A stretch of DNA of 37,991 bases from Syntrophaceae bacterium (GTDB lineage Bacteria > Desulfobacterota > Syntrophia > Syntrophales > Smithellaceae): positions 1 through 37,991 of the forward strand of contig JAFGLS010000051.1 of assembly GCA_016927935.1 (NCBI GenBank). The letters are read 5' to 3'. A program made the position numbers and the translations under genes. Below the pieces are notes generated by a model. It saw only the letters and a list, made by a program, of their open reading frames with translations. It had not been told where the DNA came from and did not search any database. Each line of letters begins with the position of its first letter. Position 1 is the stretch's first letter. Below are positions 26,142 to 33,922 of the stretch, piece by piece.

Positions 26142-26813
26142 ATGAACGGACAAAAATTTTCAACCAAAATTTTGTTAAGTTTTCTGCTGTTGATTTTTTT
26201 TACACTGATTGGTTGTGACTCAATAGAAGGCTTGACTGATGATATTCTTCCCCATCATGATGATCCAGATAAAGCAACTATTTCCGGAATGGTTAAGGGG
26301 GATGTTAAGGAAGGGGTGACGATTACATTAAGCGGTGATGATTCCGACACAACAGTAACAGAGCAAGATGGGAATTACAGTTTTCGTTTGAAGAGCGGCA
26401 ATTATTATTTGACGCCATCCCTTACAGGCTATACGTTCTATCCCATATCTTTAAATATAATTGTAGATGCCGATGCCTGGAGTTTTCACTACGGCTACGA
26501 TTTTACAGCGACGCTTGTTCAGGGTGGAATCAGAGATGATGTAGATGCACCAACAGCACCGACTAATCTCAATGCAACCTCAATATCTTCAAGTCAGATA
26601 AATCTTTCCTGGGATGAGTCCACTGATAATAAAGGTGTGGTGGGGTATAAGATTTATCGGAATGGATTTTACCTTAAGTCCGTCACAGGGGTTACAACAA
26701 GCGACACGGGACTAAGTTCAGGTACTGCCTATTGCTATATAGTATTTGCCTATGATGCAGCAGATAATGAATCTCAGCAAAGCACACAGGTGTGCGCCAC
26801 GACGAATGAGTAA
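26142..26813 (+). CDS. Lipoprotein with regulatory-like beta domain and FN3 domain
   Basis: 223 residues. Lipoprotein signal with lipobox LIGC, so Cys25 is lipidated. Residues 45-128 form a carboxypeptidase-regulatory-like beta sandwich (ATISGMVKGDVKEGVTITLS, DGNYSFRLKSGNYYLTPS). Residues 137-222 are a fibronectin type III domain (APTNLNATSISSSQINLSWD, YKIYRNG, Y.V.AYDAA). Such FN3-bearing lipoproteins act at the cell surface, often binding polysaccharide or protein; no catalytic domain is present. The ribosome site AGGGAGAG precedes the ATG. The gene is transcribed alone, convergent with waaG. Confidence 0.88.
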   Translation: MNGQKFSTKILLSFLLLIFFTLIGCDSIEGLTDDILPHHDDPDKATISGMVKGDVKEGVTITLSGDDSDTTVTEQDGNYSFRLKSGNYYLTPSLTGYTFYPISLNIIVDADAWSFHYGYDFTATLVQGGIRDDVDAPTAPTNLNATSISSSQINLSWDESTDNKGVVGYKIYRNGFYLKSVTGVTTSDTGLSSGTAYCYIVFAYDAADNESQQSTQVCATTNE

Positions 26814-26950
26814 CAAAGACTACTGAAATAATGGGCAGAGCCGGAAACAGATTTGCTCTTTTCTTTTCGTTTTTCCACACCAAATCTCTGCGATATCTTC
26901 GCGCGAAAAGATAGAGTTGCGGGTGAAGTTTTTTATGCGCTTAAACTTGC

Positions 26951-28078
26951 TTAATCAGTATGGTTACGAGCCGCAACCTGTTCAATCAGGTCAGCAGCAT
27001 GATGGGGCATTGAAAAAATATCGGCCTTGGCGGTAAATAATCGGCTGCGCTCGTGCCATACAGAGTTTTTTTCTGAAAGAACATGAGCCATTGCTTGCGC
27101 CACTTGATTCGGTGTGACGGTGCCGCCCAGCACACTGCCCATTTTATTATCTAAAATATAATGCGCATAGCCGCAGACATCGGTGGCGATAACAGGCAGT
27201 CCGGCCACCATACCTTCAAGCAGCACCGTCCCGGTATTTTCACTGTACGCCAGATGCACGAGCGCATCGGCAGCCCAAAGCAGTTGCGCAATATCGTCAC
27301 GTGCACCGAGAAAACTCACTTGTGCATCAATATCAAGTGTGCGAGCCAATGAGCGAAAGGGCTTGTCTTTGTCCTGTCCTGCCACCCACAATTTAACGCG
27401 ACTGCGTAGCGGCTCAGGCAAGGCAGCAATGCCGCGCAACGCGCGATCAAGACCTTTGCGTTGGAAATCTGAACCGACGCAGAGCATCAGTAAATCAGTG
27501 TCCTTCAGCCCGTAGCTCGCGCGTAACTTTGATCGCAGCTCATTGTAATTTGAGGGCAATATACGTTCGCGATTGATGCCGGGCGGCAGCAGGTGTAGGC
27601 GCTCGCTGGGGGTCTGGTAATAGCGTTGATAGAGTTCAATTTGCACTTTTGAAATCATCAGAATTTGAGTTTTGCTGTTACATCCAAACACGGCTTTTTC
27701 AAGAGCCAGGTATGTACGGTAGCGCGGTGTCATACGATAGAAAAAATTGCGCTCTTCAAACGCCTTTGCAGCGAAACAAACGTCAGCCGCGTAATAGACA
27801 TCGAGCCCCGGCATTTTGTTGAAGCCGATCATGGCATCGTGTTTAGAATTGCGTTTCTGCTGTAATCTGGCAGCAAATTCGTTTGCGCGTGCATGATTGC
27901 TGTATGTGTGCAGTGTGAGCTCAACAATATGTATGTCTTCAGGTTTGTCACCTTGCCAGCCGCCTGTGTAAATGGTGATGTCGTGACCGCGTTCATGGCA
28001 TACACGTGCGAACGTGAGCATGTCGCGCTCCAGGCCGCCATAGGGGAAATAATTAAAAAGAGCGAAACCTAGGTTCAT
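26951..28078 (-). CDS. waaG: Lipopolysaccharide core glycosyltransferase WaaG (RfaG), GT4 family
   Basis: 375 residues, the length of E. coli WaaG, which adds the first glucose to the outer part of the LPS core on the cytoplasmic face of the inner membrane. Shared blocks are FNYFPYGGLERD at the start, VGFNKMPGLDVYYAADVCF-like residues near 105, LPPGI, VGSDFQRKGLDR, GQDK, and the donor-site EX7E motif (ENTGTVLLE) followed by GLPVIATDVCGYAHYI. It overlaps the preceding glycosyltransferase by four bases (ATGA), so translation is coupled. Its base composition is much richer in G+C than that neighbour, and its closest look is to gammaproteobacterial WaaG, suggesting acquisition by transfer. No other core genes are in the window. 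Confidence 0.9.
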   Translation of the reverse strand: MNLGFALFNYFPYGGLERDMLTFARVCHERGHDITIYTGGWQGDKPEDIHIVELTLHTYSNHARANEFAARLQQKRNSKHDAMIGFNKMPGLDVYYAADVCFAAKAFEERNFFYRMTPRYRTYLALEKAVFGCNSKTQILMISKVQIELYQRYYQTPSERLHLLPPGINRERILPSNYNELRSKLRASYGLKDTDLLMLCVGSDFQRKGLDRALRGIAALPEPLRSRVKLWVAGQDKDKPFRSLARTLDIDAQVSFLGARDDIAQLLWAADALVHLAYSENTGTVLLEGMVAGLPVIATDVCGYAHYILDNKMGSVLGGTVTPNQVAQAMAHVLSEKNSVWHERSRLFTAKADIFSMPHHAADLIEQVAARNHTD

Positions 28079-29241
28079 AGTTGATTCTCATTAGATTTAC
28101 TGAATGTGCTTTCATATACTTTTAAAAATTTATCACTCAAAGCATCCCATGTATAATTTTCTTTTATTAATCTGGAAGAATTAACTGAAATTTCATCTCT
28201 TAACTTTTGATTATTAAGAAGATTAATTATAGCTTCACACCATGAATTCAAATTATTTAAATCGCAGATTATTCCGGTGTTTTTATCTTTTATGAGAGTG
28301 CTGGAACCACCATTCATTGTAGTTATAGTAGGAAGTCCGAAATACATCGCTTCCAATAACACCATTCCGAATATTTCATACTTTGATGGAAATAAAAAGA
28401 TATCACAGCACCTGTACACATTTGCCAATTCTTCCTGCTTCATTGGATCATGATAAATTACATTTTCATGAACGTTTAATGACCTTGCGTAATTAAGGCA
28501 TTTTTTTAAATATTTTTCCCCTTTTCCTATTAAAACCAATCTGATATTTTTATCCTCTAAAGATAGTTTGGACAAAATATCAATCATAAATAATATGTTA
28601 CGCCTGTCTTCGATCTTTCCAATATACAATAAGTATTTATATCTTTTTTCATTTTTCTCGTTTAATAATTTTTTTACTGTTTCGTTGGGTTCGTGAATTT
28701 TTTCAAAACGGACAGTATCCAGACCTACACCGATGGTTTCAACTTTTTTAAAACCTTTTTTATTTAAAAATTTTTCTGCCATAGTGCTCTTGGCTATCAA
28801 TTGAACATTTTTGAACTGCGGAAAAAATGAATGTAAAAAATCTGTCATTAAACATTTTCTCTTATAGGTTTTGGGGTAATATGATTGATAGGGTCCATGA
28901 TATATCACCATGTGATTATCAGTAACTTTCTGCAACTTTAAATTGCCTACCTGGTCGTATTCCGTAGACTGAATCACATCGTATTTTTTTGCCAATTCAT
29001 ATAATCTTTTATCATAGATACAGTTCTTTAATATTTTTTTGCCAGGCATCCAATAAATTGTTATTGTTTTGCCGTTCTCCATGTTGATTTTCTGAATACT
29101 GACTTCTTTTTTATCCGTATACAAAACGATATCACAATGATGACCTTTTCTTATTAACGCTTTAGCCAGTCCTATCTCCTGAGAATTGTAATTACTGATT
29201 TTTAAAACATCCTGATACATTCTGACGATTAAAATTTTCAT
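28075..29241 (-). CDS. GT4-family glycosyltransferase
   Basis: 388 residues, two Rossmann-like halves of the GT-B fold. The C-terminal half has GVGLDTVRF, YIGKIEDRRN, LVLIGKG and the donor-site EX7E motif in SKYEIFGMVLLEA, followed by GLPTITT, all typical of retaining GT4 enzymes. It should move a sugar from a nucleotide donor to a cell-surface glycan such as LPS core or O-antigen; donor and acceptor cannot be read. The gene is very AT-rich and uses AT-ending codons, unlike waaG, which overlaps its stop by four bases. A near-consensus promoter lies about 110 bases upstream. Confidence 0.87.
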   Translation of the reverse strand: MKILIVRMYQDVLKISNYNSQEIGLAKALIRKGHHCDIVLYTDKKEVSIQKINMENGKTITIYWMPGKKILKNCIYDKRLYELAKKYDVIQSTEYDQVGNLKLQKVTDNHMVIYHGPYQSYYPKTYKRKCLMTDFLHSFFPQFKNVQLIAKSTMAEKFLNKKGFKKVETIGVGLDTVRFEKIHEPNETVKKLLNEKNEKRYKYLLYIGKIEDRRNILFMIDILSKLSLEDKNIRLVLIGKGEKYLKKCLNYARSLNVHENVIYHDPMKQEELANVYRCCDIFLFPSKYEIFGMVLLEAMYFGLPTITTMNGGSSTLIKDKNTGIICDLNNLNSWCEAIINLLNNQKLRDEISVNSSRLIKENYTWDALSDKFLKVYESTFSKSNENQL

Positions 29242-29646
29242 ATAATCAACTTCAATTTTTATTTATCTTGCTATATCTGCGGCGATAATTTTTTTACTGG
29301 TTTTATCAACTAATGCTTTCTTAGATTTTTCAGATTTTGGGCATGAAGTATAGGAAACGGGAGCTTGTGTGTCAAGGGTGTTTTGGCTATCCCCATAATT
29401 GATTGAAATGTCTGAACGGCAATGACGGCGCGTGAAAGCGATTTCTTCTCCTCATGGTCTGCTGCACGAAAACTTTGAAATATTCCAAGGCGCGACGGCT
29501 GAGATTGGTTAAAGGCTTTCTATCCCCGTATCAAGTACGGGACAGGCTCCAAAGAAATACCGGTGCAGAATCTTCGAAATACCGAAGATGAACTGCCGAG
29601 GAGTTTTAGCGGTGAAGTAATCCCCAAAGCTGAAACTGAGATTGAT
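29242..29646. other. Intergenic region with promoter and REP-like hairpins
   Basis: 405 bases between the methyltransferase stop and the glycosyltransferase start. The left part carries the glycosyltransferase promoter. The right part (29400-29646) is GC-richer, with CCCGTA (29525-29530), loop TCAAG, TACGGG (29536-29541), a common intergenic repeat type, and a second small hairpin TCTTCG/CGAAGA near 29570. No gene larger than about 37 codons was found. Confidence 0.45.
29347..29375 (-). promoter_or_regulatory. Promoter of the glycosyltransferase operon
   Basis: On the minus strand, TTGACA (29375-29370) and TATACT (29352-29347) are 17 bases apart. The -35 and the bases on both sides of it (29364-29386) repeat at 30442-30464 with one mismatch in 23. 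The predicted transcript start is about 100 bases before the ATG at 29241. Confidence 0.75.
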
Positions 29647-30294
29647 TTATCCCGCGCTTTTCACGAAGTGCAACTGATAGGTAAACCAATTTCCGAATTG
29701 CTGCTGCAGATTCAGCCCCGCTTCCCTGCCCCATGAAATTTCGGTGCGGCGCATGGGGTAGTCGGGATCCGGGAATAGCTCGCATAGACAGACCAGACCG
29801 CCAGGCTTCAGGATTCGCTTGCACTCCCGCAGCACCCGCACAGGGTCGGGGATTTCCGGCAGGCAGGCGTTGGCGAATACGCGGTCGATGCCGCTGTCAG
29901 CGAAGGAGAAATTATAGGCGTCGTCGATCTGCGCCACGATATTGGGAATGCCTTCCCTTTCGATTCGGTGCTGCAGGTTTGCGATTACGGTTTCTTGGAT
30001 GTCGACCGCGTAAACCTTCCCGCCGGGAACGAGGCGCGCGGCGATGGCTTTGGTGTAACTGCCTTTACCCGGACCAATCTCCACCACTACCATTCCCGGT
30101 TTAAGCTGCATCCTATCCGCAATCGTCTCCGGATTTTGCACGAACCTACGTCGGAAGGGGTTGTCGATCAGGCGGGTTGCGAAGGCCGGTGCAGGGAACT
30201 TGACCAGATGTCTGATTATTCGAAATATCACCAGATGCAGGAAGGCCAGCATTAGAAAAACGATTAAGATCCACTTTAATATTATAATCGCCAT
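29647..30294 (-). CDS. Membrane-anchored class I SAM-dependent methyltransferase
   Basis: 215 residues. An N-terminal membrane helix (about 4-24) precedes a class I methyltransferase domain. Motif I is VVEIGPGKGSYT (70-81), then an acidic residue in VYAVDIQ for the SAM ribose, IDRVFANACLPEIPDP as motif II and LKPGGLVCLCE as post-II. The pattern is close to UbiE/Methyltransf_11 enzymes. The substrate is unknown; the anchor suggests a lipid or membrane-bound acceptor. The gene is clearly GC-rich compared with its flanks, which points to recent transfer. It has its own consensus promoter at 30426-30453 and is not in an operon. Confidence 0.88.
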   Translation of the reverse strand: MAIIILKWILIVFLMLAFLHLVIFRIIRHLVKFPAPAFATRLIDNPFRRRFVQNPETIADRMQLKPGMVVVEIGPGKGSYTKAIAARLVPGGKVYAVDIQETVIANLQHRIEREGIPNIVAQIDDAYNFSFADSGIDRVFANACLPEIPDPVRVLRECKRILKPGGLVCLCELFPDPDYPMRRTEISWGREAGLNLQQQFGNWFTYQLHFVKSAG

Positions 30295-30425
30295 GGAATC
30301 CCCACAATATTGGTTGTCGTCTTAGACTAAAGTTAACATATTAGTGTGGCGATTGCAAAATTTTAATTGAGGTAATTGATTGATATTGATTGAATTATTT
30401 ATAAGAACTTCCTTTAACGGGTTGG

Positions 30426-30453
30426 ATTATAGAAGAAGAGTCTTGTATGTCAA
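30426..30453 (-). promoter_or_regulatory. Promoter of the methyltransferase gene
   Basis: On the minus strand, TTGACA (30453-30448) and TATAAT (30431-30426), both perfect, are 16 bases apart. The segment 30442-30464 around the -35 is the second copy of the repeat found in the glycosyltransferase promoter. Confidence 0.78.
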
Positions 30454-30627
30454 GGGTGTTTTGGTCTCAAAATGCGGGCTATACTGTCACGAAACGCTTT
30501 TAATGTCTGGTTTTGCATCTGCCCTTACAGAATACTTATTAATATTGACATTGTCAAAACAAATATGCTTTCGTTTGCATAGCGACACTTGGTGGGATAT
30601 CAATAATTCCAATACAGGAGATTAAAT

Positions 30628-30753
30628 CCTAAAAAAAGTAAGCCCGGTTTCTTTTGTCAGCATTGCGGTTACATGTCACCGAAGTGGCTGGGAAAGAGTC
30701 CTTCCTGTTACGGATGAAATTGTTTCACGAATGGCCTGCTGATCTTCGATTAA
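30628..30753 (+). pseudogene. radA: Remnant of the start of radA (DNA repair protein RadA/Sms)
   Basis: The frame reads KKSKPGFFCQHCGYMSPKWL then GKSPSC, matching the N-terminal zinc finger of RadA (usual form close to FVCQxCGYxSPKWLGKCPxCxxWN). The third cysteine is Ser, and the conserved Trp before Asn is a TGA stop (30715-30717); a TAA follows at 30751-30753. AGGAG upstream (30616-30620) may be the old ribosome site, but the start codon is gone. The ATPase and Lon-like domains of RadA are absent. Same frame as the recD relic that follows. Confidence 0.75.
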
Positions 30754-30768
30754 ACTGATGATCCGCAT

Positions 30769-30972
30769 GATAAAAAAGTAACTTTTTTACTTTCCGAAGA
30801 TTCTCCTGTGTTGACACGAGAACTGATCTACACGGTAGTTAGCCACTTAAAACAAAGACTGTTTATCTACGACAATATGAAGGTCCTGCGGAAGGCTGTC
30901 AAATGACCTACGTTAAGACGTATTGGCTTGGCTGAGAAAATTTATTTGTTGGAAAATGGGAAAAGAGATTAA
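30769..30972 (+). pseudogene. recD: Remnant of the end of recD (exonuclease V alpha chain)
   Basis: In the same frame as the radA relic, residues SEDSPVLTRELIYTVVSHLK and then RLFIYDNMKVLRKAVK, a TGA stop (30904-30906), PTLRRIGLAEKIY match the C-terminus of RecD-type helicases (usual form close to SPVLTRELIYTAVTRA, then a lone helix and R..GLA). The motif VI arginine segment TAVTRA has become TVVSHL. All earlier helicase motifs are absent. This is a non-functional relic. Confidence 0.72.
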
Positions 30973-31003
30973 TGGAGAAATTAAAAAAACAATAATTCAT
31001 CCG

Positions 31004-32107
31004 TTAATTTTCGACCGTAAAATTGTAACGCGCGGTCACCCTGTATCGCCCGGGACTGTATTTGTAAAAGGCTCGTACCTCATATTGCCCCGGTGGGGGG
31101 GAGTTAAAAGTTAAGACACCCAGTCCGCGTCTGGGGATGTATTTATAATCTCCCGCGTCCGTGTTGCGTGAACCTGCCGGCACGATGCATATCCAGTCTC
31201 TGGAATAGCCGGGCGCATTATAATACCTTACAACAATTTTTTCTCCATAATCATATGAATCTTTTTCGGTTTCCACTAAATTTTTGTTCCCCGCATTTTC
31301 ATCATCTCTTTGAAAGATACTTCGCTCCCGGAAGGCACTTTTATCATTGTTTAATTCATCCACATTTCTCGACGTGGAATGATGTGAAAAATACAGATAA
31401 CCAATTGATCCAAGAACTGCTATAAAAAATAAAGCAAGTACCGGTATAAGGATTTTTTTGTCGAGTATGCTTTCTATAAGATTCTTATATGCCAACTCGA
31501 TATTCTTCTTCGGTTTGAAGATGGCGGTTTTAAATTCCCAACCATGTTCGTTGGTGATAGCCTTGACCACCTCGCGTAATTTGCCATATTCAAAACCGTA
31601 TTTGCCTCCGAATAAAATTTGCCCGTGGATTTTTTTACCGACCTCAATCCCTTTTTGCGCGGTCTTTTCGGCGAAAAATCCGGTGTCCGTGCCCGCTGAC
31701 GTTTCCACTATCTTTTCCCAGAATGCCAAAAGTTTCTTTTCAGGTTCAAGCTGAACCACGGCTTCGTACTTTATCTTAATATTCTGAACGGCTGATTGAG
31801 CTCCCGTTTGTGAAGAAAATTCAAATTGTCCCGGATTTACTTCTCGCACCACAAGAAATTCATTGGCCAACTCCAAAAGTTTTGTTCCGATAAGCGATCT
31901 TTCCCCAATATTCTGTGTTTTCTTTTCATCTAACCGGTTCCCGCAATTTGTACAAAAGGCGGAGTAGCGTTCATTGGTTTCTCCACAGGAAGGACATTTT
32001 TTTACATCAGCGGTTTCCTCAAAGCGTCTCCCGCAATTGGTGCAAAAGGCGGCATCGGCCTCATTTGCTTCTCCACAGGCGGGACATTTTTTTTGAACAT
32101 TCACCAT
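31004..32107 (-). CDS. Double zinc-ribbon membrane protein with C-terminal beta domain
   Basis: 367 residues. Two zinc ribbons at the N-terminus (C8, C11, C22, C25 and C38, C41, C52, C55) are followed by a soluble domain (about 70-215, with GTKLLELANEFLVVREVNPG and LFGGKYGFEYGKLREVVKAI), a membrane helix (about 232-253) and a C-terminal beta-sandwich domain (about 288-366; DYGEKIVVRYYNAPGYSRDWICIVP, PGQYEVRAFY). The topology suggests ribbons in the cytoplasm and the beta domain outside. The zinc ribbons probably bind protein. It is the last gene of the minus-strand operon, 53 bases after the next zinc-ribbon gene. Function unknown. Confidence 0.82.
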   Translation of the reverse strand: MVNVQKKCPACGEANEADAAFCTNCGRRFEETADVKKCPSCGETNERYSAFCTNCGNRLDEKKTQNIGERSLIGTKLLELANEFLVVREVNPGQFEFSSQTGAQSAVQNIKIKYEAVVQLEPEKKLLAFWEKIVETSAGTDTGFFAEKTAQKGIEVGKKIHGQILFGGKYGFEYGKLREVVKAITNEHGWEFKTAIFKPKKNIELAYKNLIESILDKKILIPVLALFFIAVLGSIGYLYFSHHSTSRNVDELNNDKSAFRERSIFQRDDENAGNKNLVETEKDSYDYGEKIVVRYYNAPGYSRDWICIVPAGSRNTDAGDYKYIPRRGLGVLTFNSPPPGQYEVRAFYKYSPGRYRVTARYNFTVEN

Positions 32108-32160
32108 AAAGATCTCATTTTTCGTTGAAAAAAGAATTTTTCATCTTTACTATTTTTTTA

Positions 32161-32760
32161 TTACTCAACTTTGAAGTTCAATGTTTCTTTGACCTTGTCA
32201 TTGATGAGGATTTCAACCTTATAATCGCCGACTACAAACCCTCGCGGATTCGTAAGGCTGAAATTCACCCACCTATCCCTATCGAGGAGGAGATCGTTCT
32301 CCGATTTAAGACTGGATCCCGAAGAGATATGATACCAGATTGCTGAAAACTTGGTTTTACCAGGAATATTTTTGGCAAGAGCAGTGACATAAATTCTGGT
32401 CGTTGATCTTTTCGGAAACACATTCGTTTTAATTAGCGGTTCCGATGTTTCCGGATTTATTTTAGATGCCATATAGGCTTCTGAAATGTTAGCGGTGGAA
32501 AAGCTAAATTCTCCGCCATTCATTATTGCCAGGACAATCAACGTCAAAAAGAGAAAGGCGACAACACCGACAGCTATCAGACATCCCTTGCGTTTTTTCA
32601 GAAAAGTATATTGCTGTTGATTGGTAATGGTCGGCTGCTGAAGGGGTGGCGAAACCTGTTGATTTTCAAATCCGGCTGATGGTCTTGCCAATGCTGCTCC
32701 GCAAGCTGAACAGAATTTTGCCCCGGGTTCGACTTTTGTTCCACAATTCGAACAAAACAT
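32161..32760 (-). CDS. Zinc-ribbon single-pass membrane protein
   Basis: 199 residues. I start at the ATG at 32760 (MFCSNCG) because GGAGG lies seven bases upstream; earlier in-frame starts overlap or precede that site. A zinc ribbon (C3, C6, C17, C20) is followed by a Gln/Pro-rich linker, a membrane helix (about 60-80) and a beta-rich extracytoplasmic domain (about 85-199, with VFPKRSTTRIYVTALAKNIPG and FVVGDYKVEILINDK). The layout is the same as the 367-residue neighbour: ribbon inside, single helix, beta domain outside. No enzyme motif is visible. Central gene of the zinc-ribbon operon. Confidence 0.82.
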   Translation of the reverse strand: MFCSNCGTKVEPGAKFCSACGAALARPSAGFENQQVSPPLQQPTITNQQQYTFLKKRKGCLIAVGVVAFLFLTLIVLAIMNGGEFSFSTANISEAYMASKINPETSEPLIKTNVFPKRSTTRIYVTALAKNIPGKTKFSAIWYHISSGSSLKSENDLLLDRDRWVNFSLTNPRGFVVGDYKVEILINDKVKETLNFKVE

Positions 32761-32821
32761 AACCATCCCTCCTTTTGTCTGTACGAGCATTATGCCCGTT
32801 TAAAAATGTTAAGAATCGATA

Positions 32822-33907
32822 TTATATTTTCGTTCCGCATCCGGCGCAGAACTTTGCGCCCGGTTTCAGCGGCTTGCCGCATTCCGAACAAAATTTCTTT
32901 ACAGGTTCATGATCTTTTGTCTTCACAAATTCGGGAGCTGCTGCAACTGTTTGCGCCGAAGCCTCAATATGTTTTTGCGCCCCGAATTCCTTGCTTGCCT
33001 TCAGGGCTTCTGTCAGTTTGGAATGAATATAGAGTTCTATCATTGGAGCGGAGGAGTTCTTTAATGTGATTTTGTGATTGTCTTCTCCGGCAGACTCCAC
33101 GGTGCAGTAAATTCCCATTCCCCTCAGACCAATAATATTTTCTTCGAATATCGCGCCGTTTTTTATTCCATAAATAGTCAGTTTGATGGCCGCCAACGGT
33201 GCTCCCAGCGTTGCACATAATTCTTCACCAAGCGGTGAAAGTTTAATTCCCTGCGCGCTTGATTCCGCAAATTTGGAAGTTATATTCTGAAAGCCTTCCT
33301 TAAATACAGACGGAGATACATCAAGATTTCCCGAATAAAGTTCTTTAATTAGAGGCGTCAGCCAGCGCAAATCGAAACTGCTGATGCTCCGGCGAAATGC
33401 CGTATAAAGATCGTCCACTGTAAATAAAAATTTTCCACCGGGTTTTCGATCAATCAGGGATATAAGAATTTTTTCCCTCCAGCCGTCAATCAGACCAAGC
33501 AGCGCGCAAAACGACGCCTCGGTCATTTCCGTATCGAAGCTCAGCCCGGACGGAGATATGTCCAGCATCAAGCGTAGGGCGGCTTCGTTGGCAATTTCAT
33601 TTTCCTGTACCTGTCTGAAATTATGCAGACCATCCTTGTCGAGCCAGTGCCTGACCAACATCTCATCGCTTTTGTCCGCATAAATGCGGGTCACGACCAC
33701 GCCTTCCGGGGAAATAACTCTCGCATTTACTAATGCTAACGGTTCACACACCACATTCACCAATGGTATTGACGCGGGATCCAGCTTTGATCCCTTATTT
33801 GTCGCGGGTTCTTCCGCGTAAAATGGTGATAAGACAGATGGTGTTATTCTCTCATCCGCAATAAATTGCATGATCTGCTTGAGATCGATTTTTAATGCTT
33901 CCTGCAT
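32822..33907 (-). CDS. Protein with C-terminal zinc ribbon, unknown function
   Basis: 361 residues, soluble. The zinc ribbon is at the extreme C-terminus (KKFCSECGKPLKPGAKFCAGCG). The main body (1-330) is mixed alpha/beta with no recognised family; segments such as DLYTAFRRSISSFDLRWLTPLI and EDNHKITLKNSSAPMIELYI are well formed and not low-complexity, so the protein is folded. It begins 15 bases after the 893-residue protein, a tight operon spacing. In the operon the ribbon is N-terminal in two proteins and C-terminal in this one and in the partial gene at the right edge. It may be a cytoplasmic partner of the membrane proteins. Confidence 0.75.
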   Translation of the reverse strand: MQEALKIDLKQIMQFIADERITPSVLSPFYAEEPATNKGSKLDPASIPLVNVVCEPLALVNARVISPEGVVVTRIYADKSDEMLVRHWLDKDGLHNFRQVQENEIANEAALRLMLDISPSGLSFDTEMTEASFCALLGLIDGWREKILISLIDRKPGGKFLFTVDDLYTAFRRSISSFDLRWLTPLIKELYSGNLDVSPSVFKEGFQNITSKFAESSAQGIKLSPLGEELCATLGAPLAAIKLTIYGIKNGAIFEENIIGLRGMGIYCTVESAGEDNHKITLKNSSAPMIELYIHSKLTEALKASKEFGAQKHIEASAQTVAAAPEFVKTKDHEPVKKFCSECGKPLKPGAKFCAGCGTKI

Positions 33908-33922
33908 ATTGCCTCCTTGAAC

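Noticed and set aside
29400-29520. A short minus-strand frame (about 37 codons) with an Arg-rich, transposase-like look
   Set aside because: It is bounded by stops, matches no transposase motif I know, and could be chance in GC-richer DNA.
30380-30625. An 81-codon plus-strand frame upstream of the radA relic
   Set aside because: It runs through the methyltransferase promoter, has no ribosome site and no recognisable domain.
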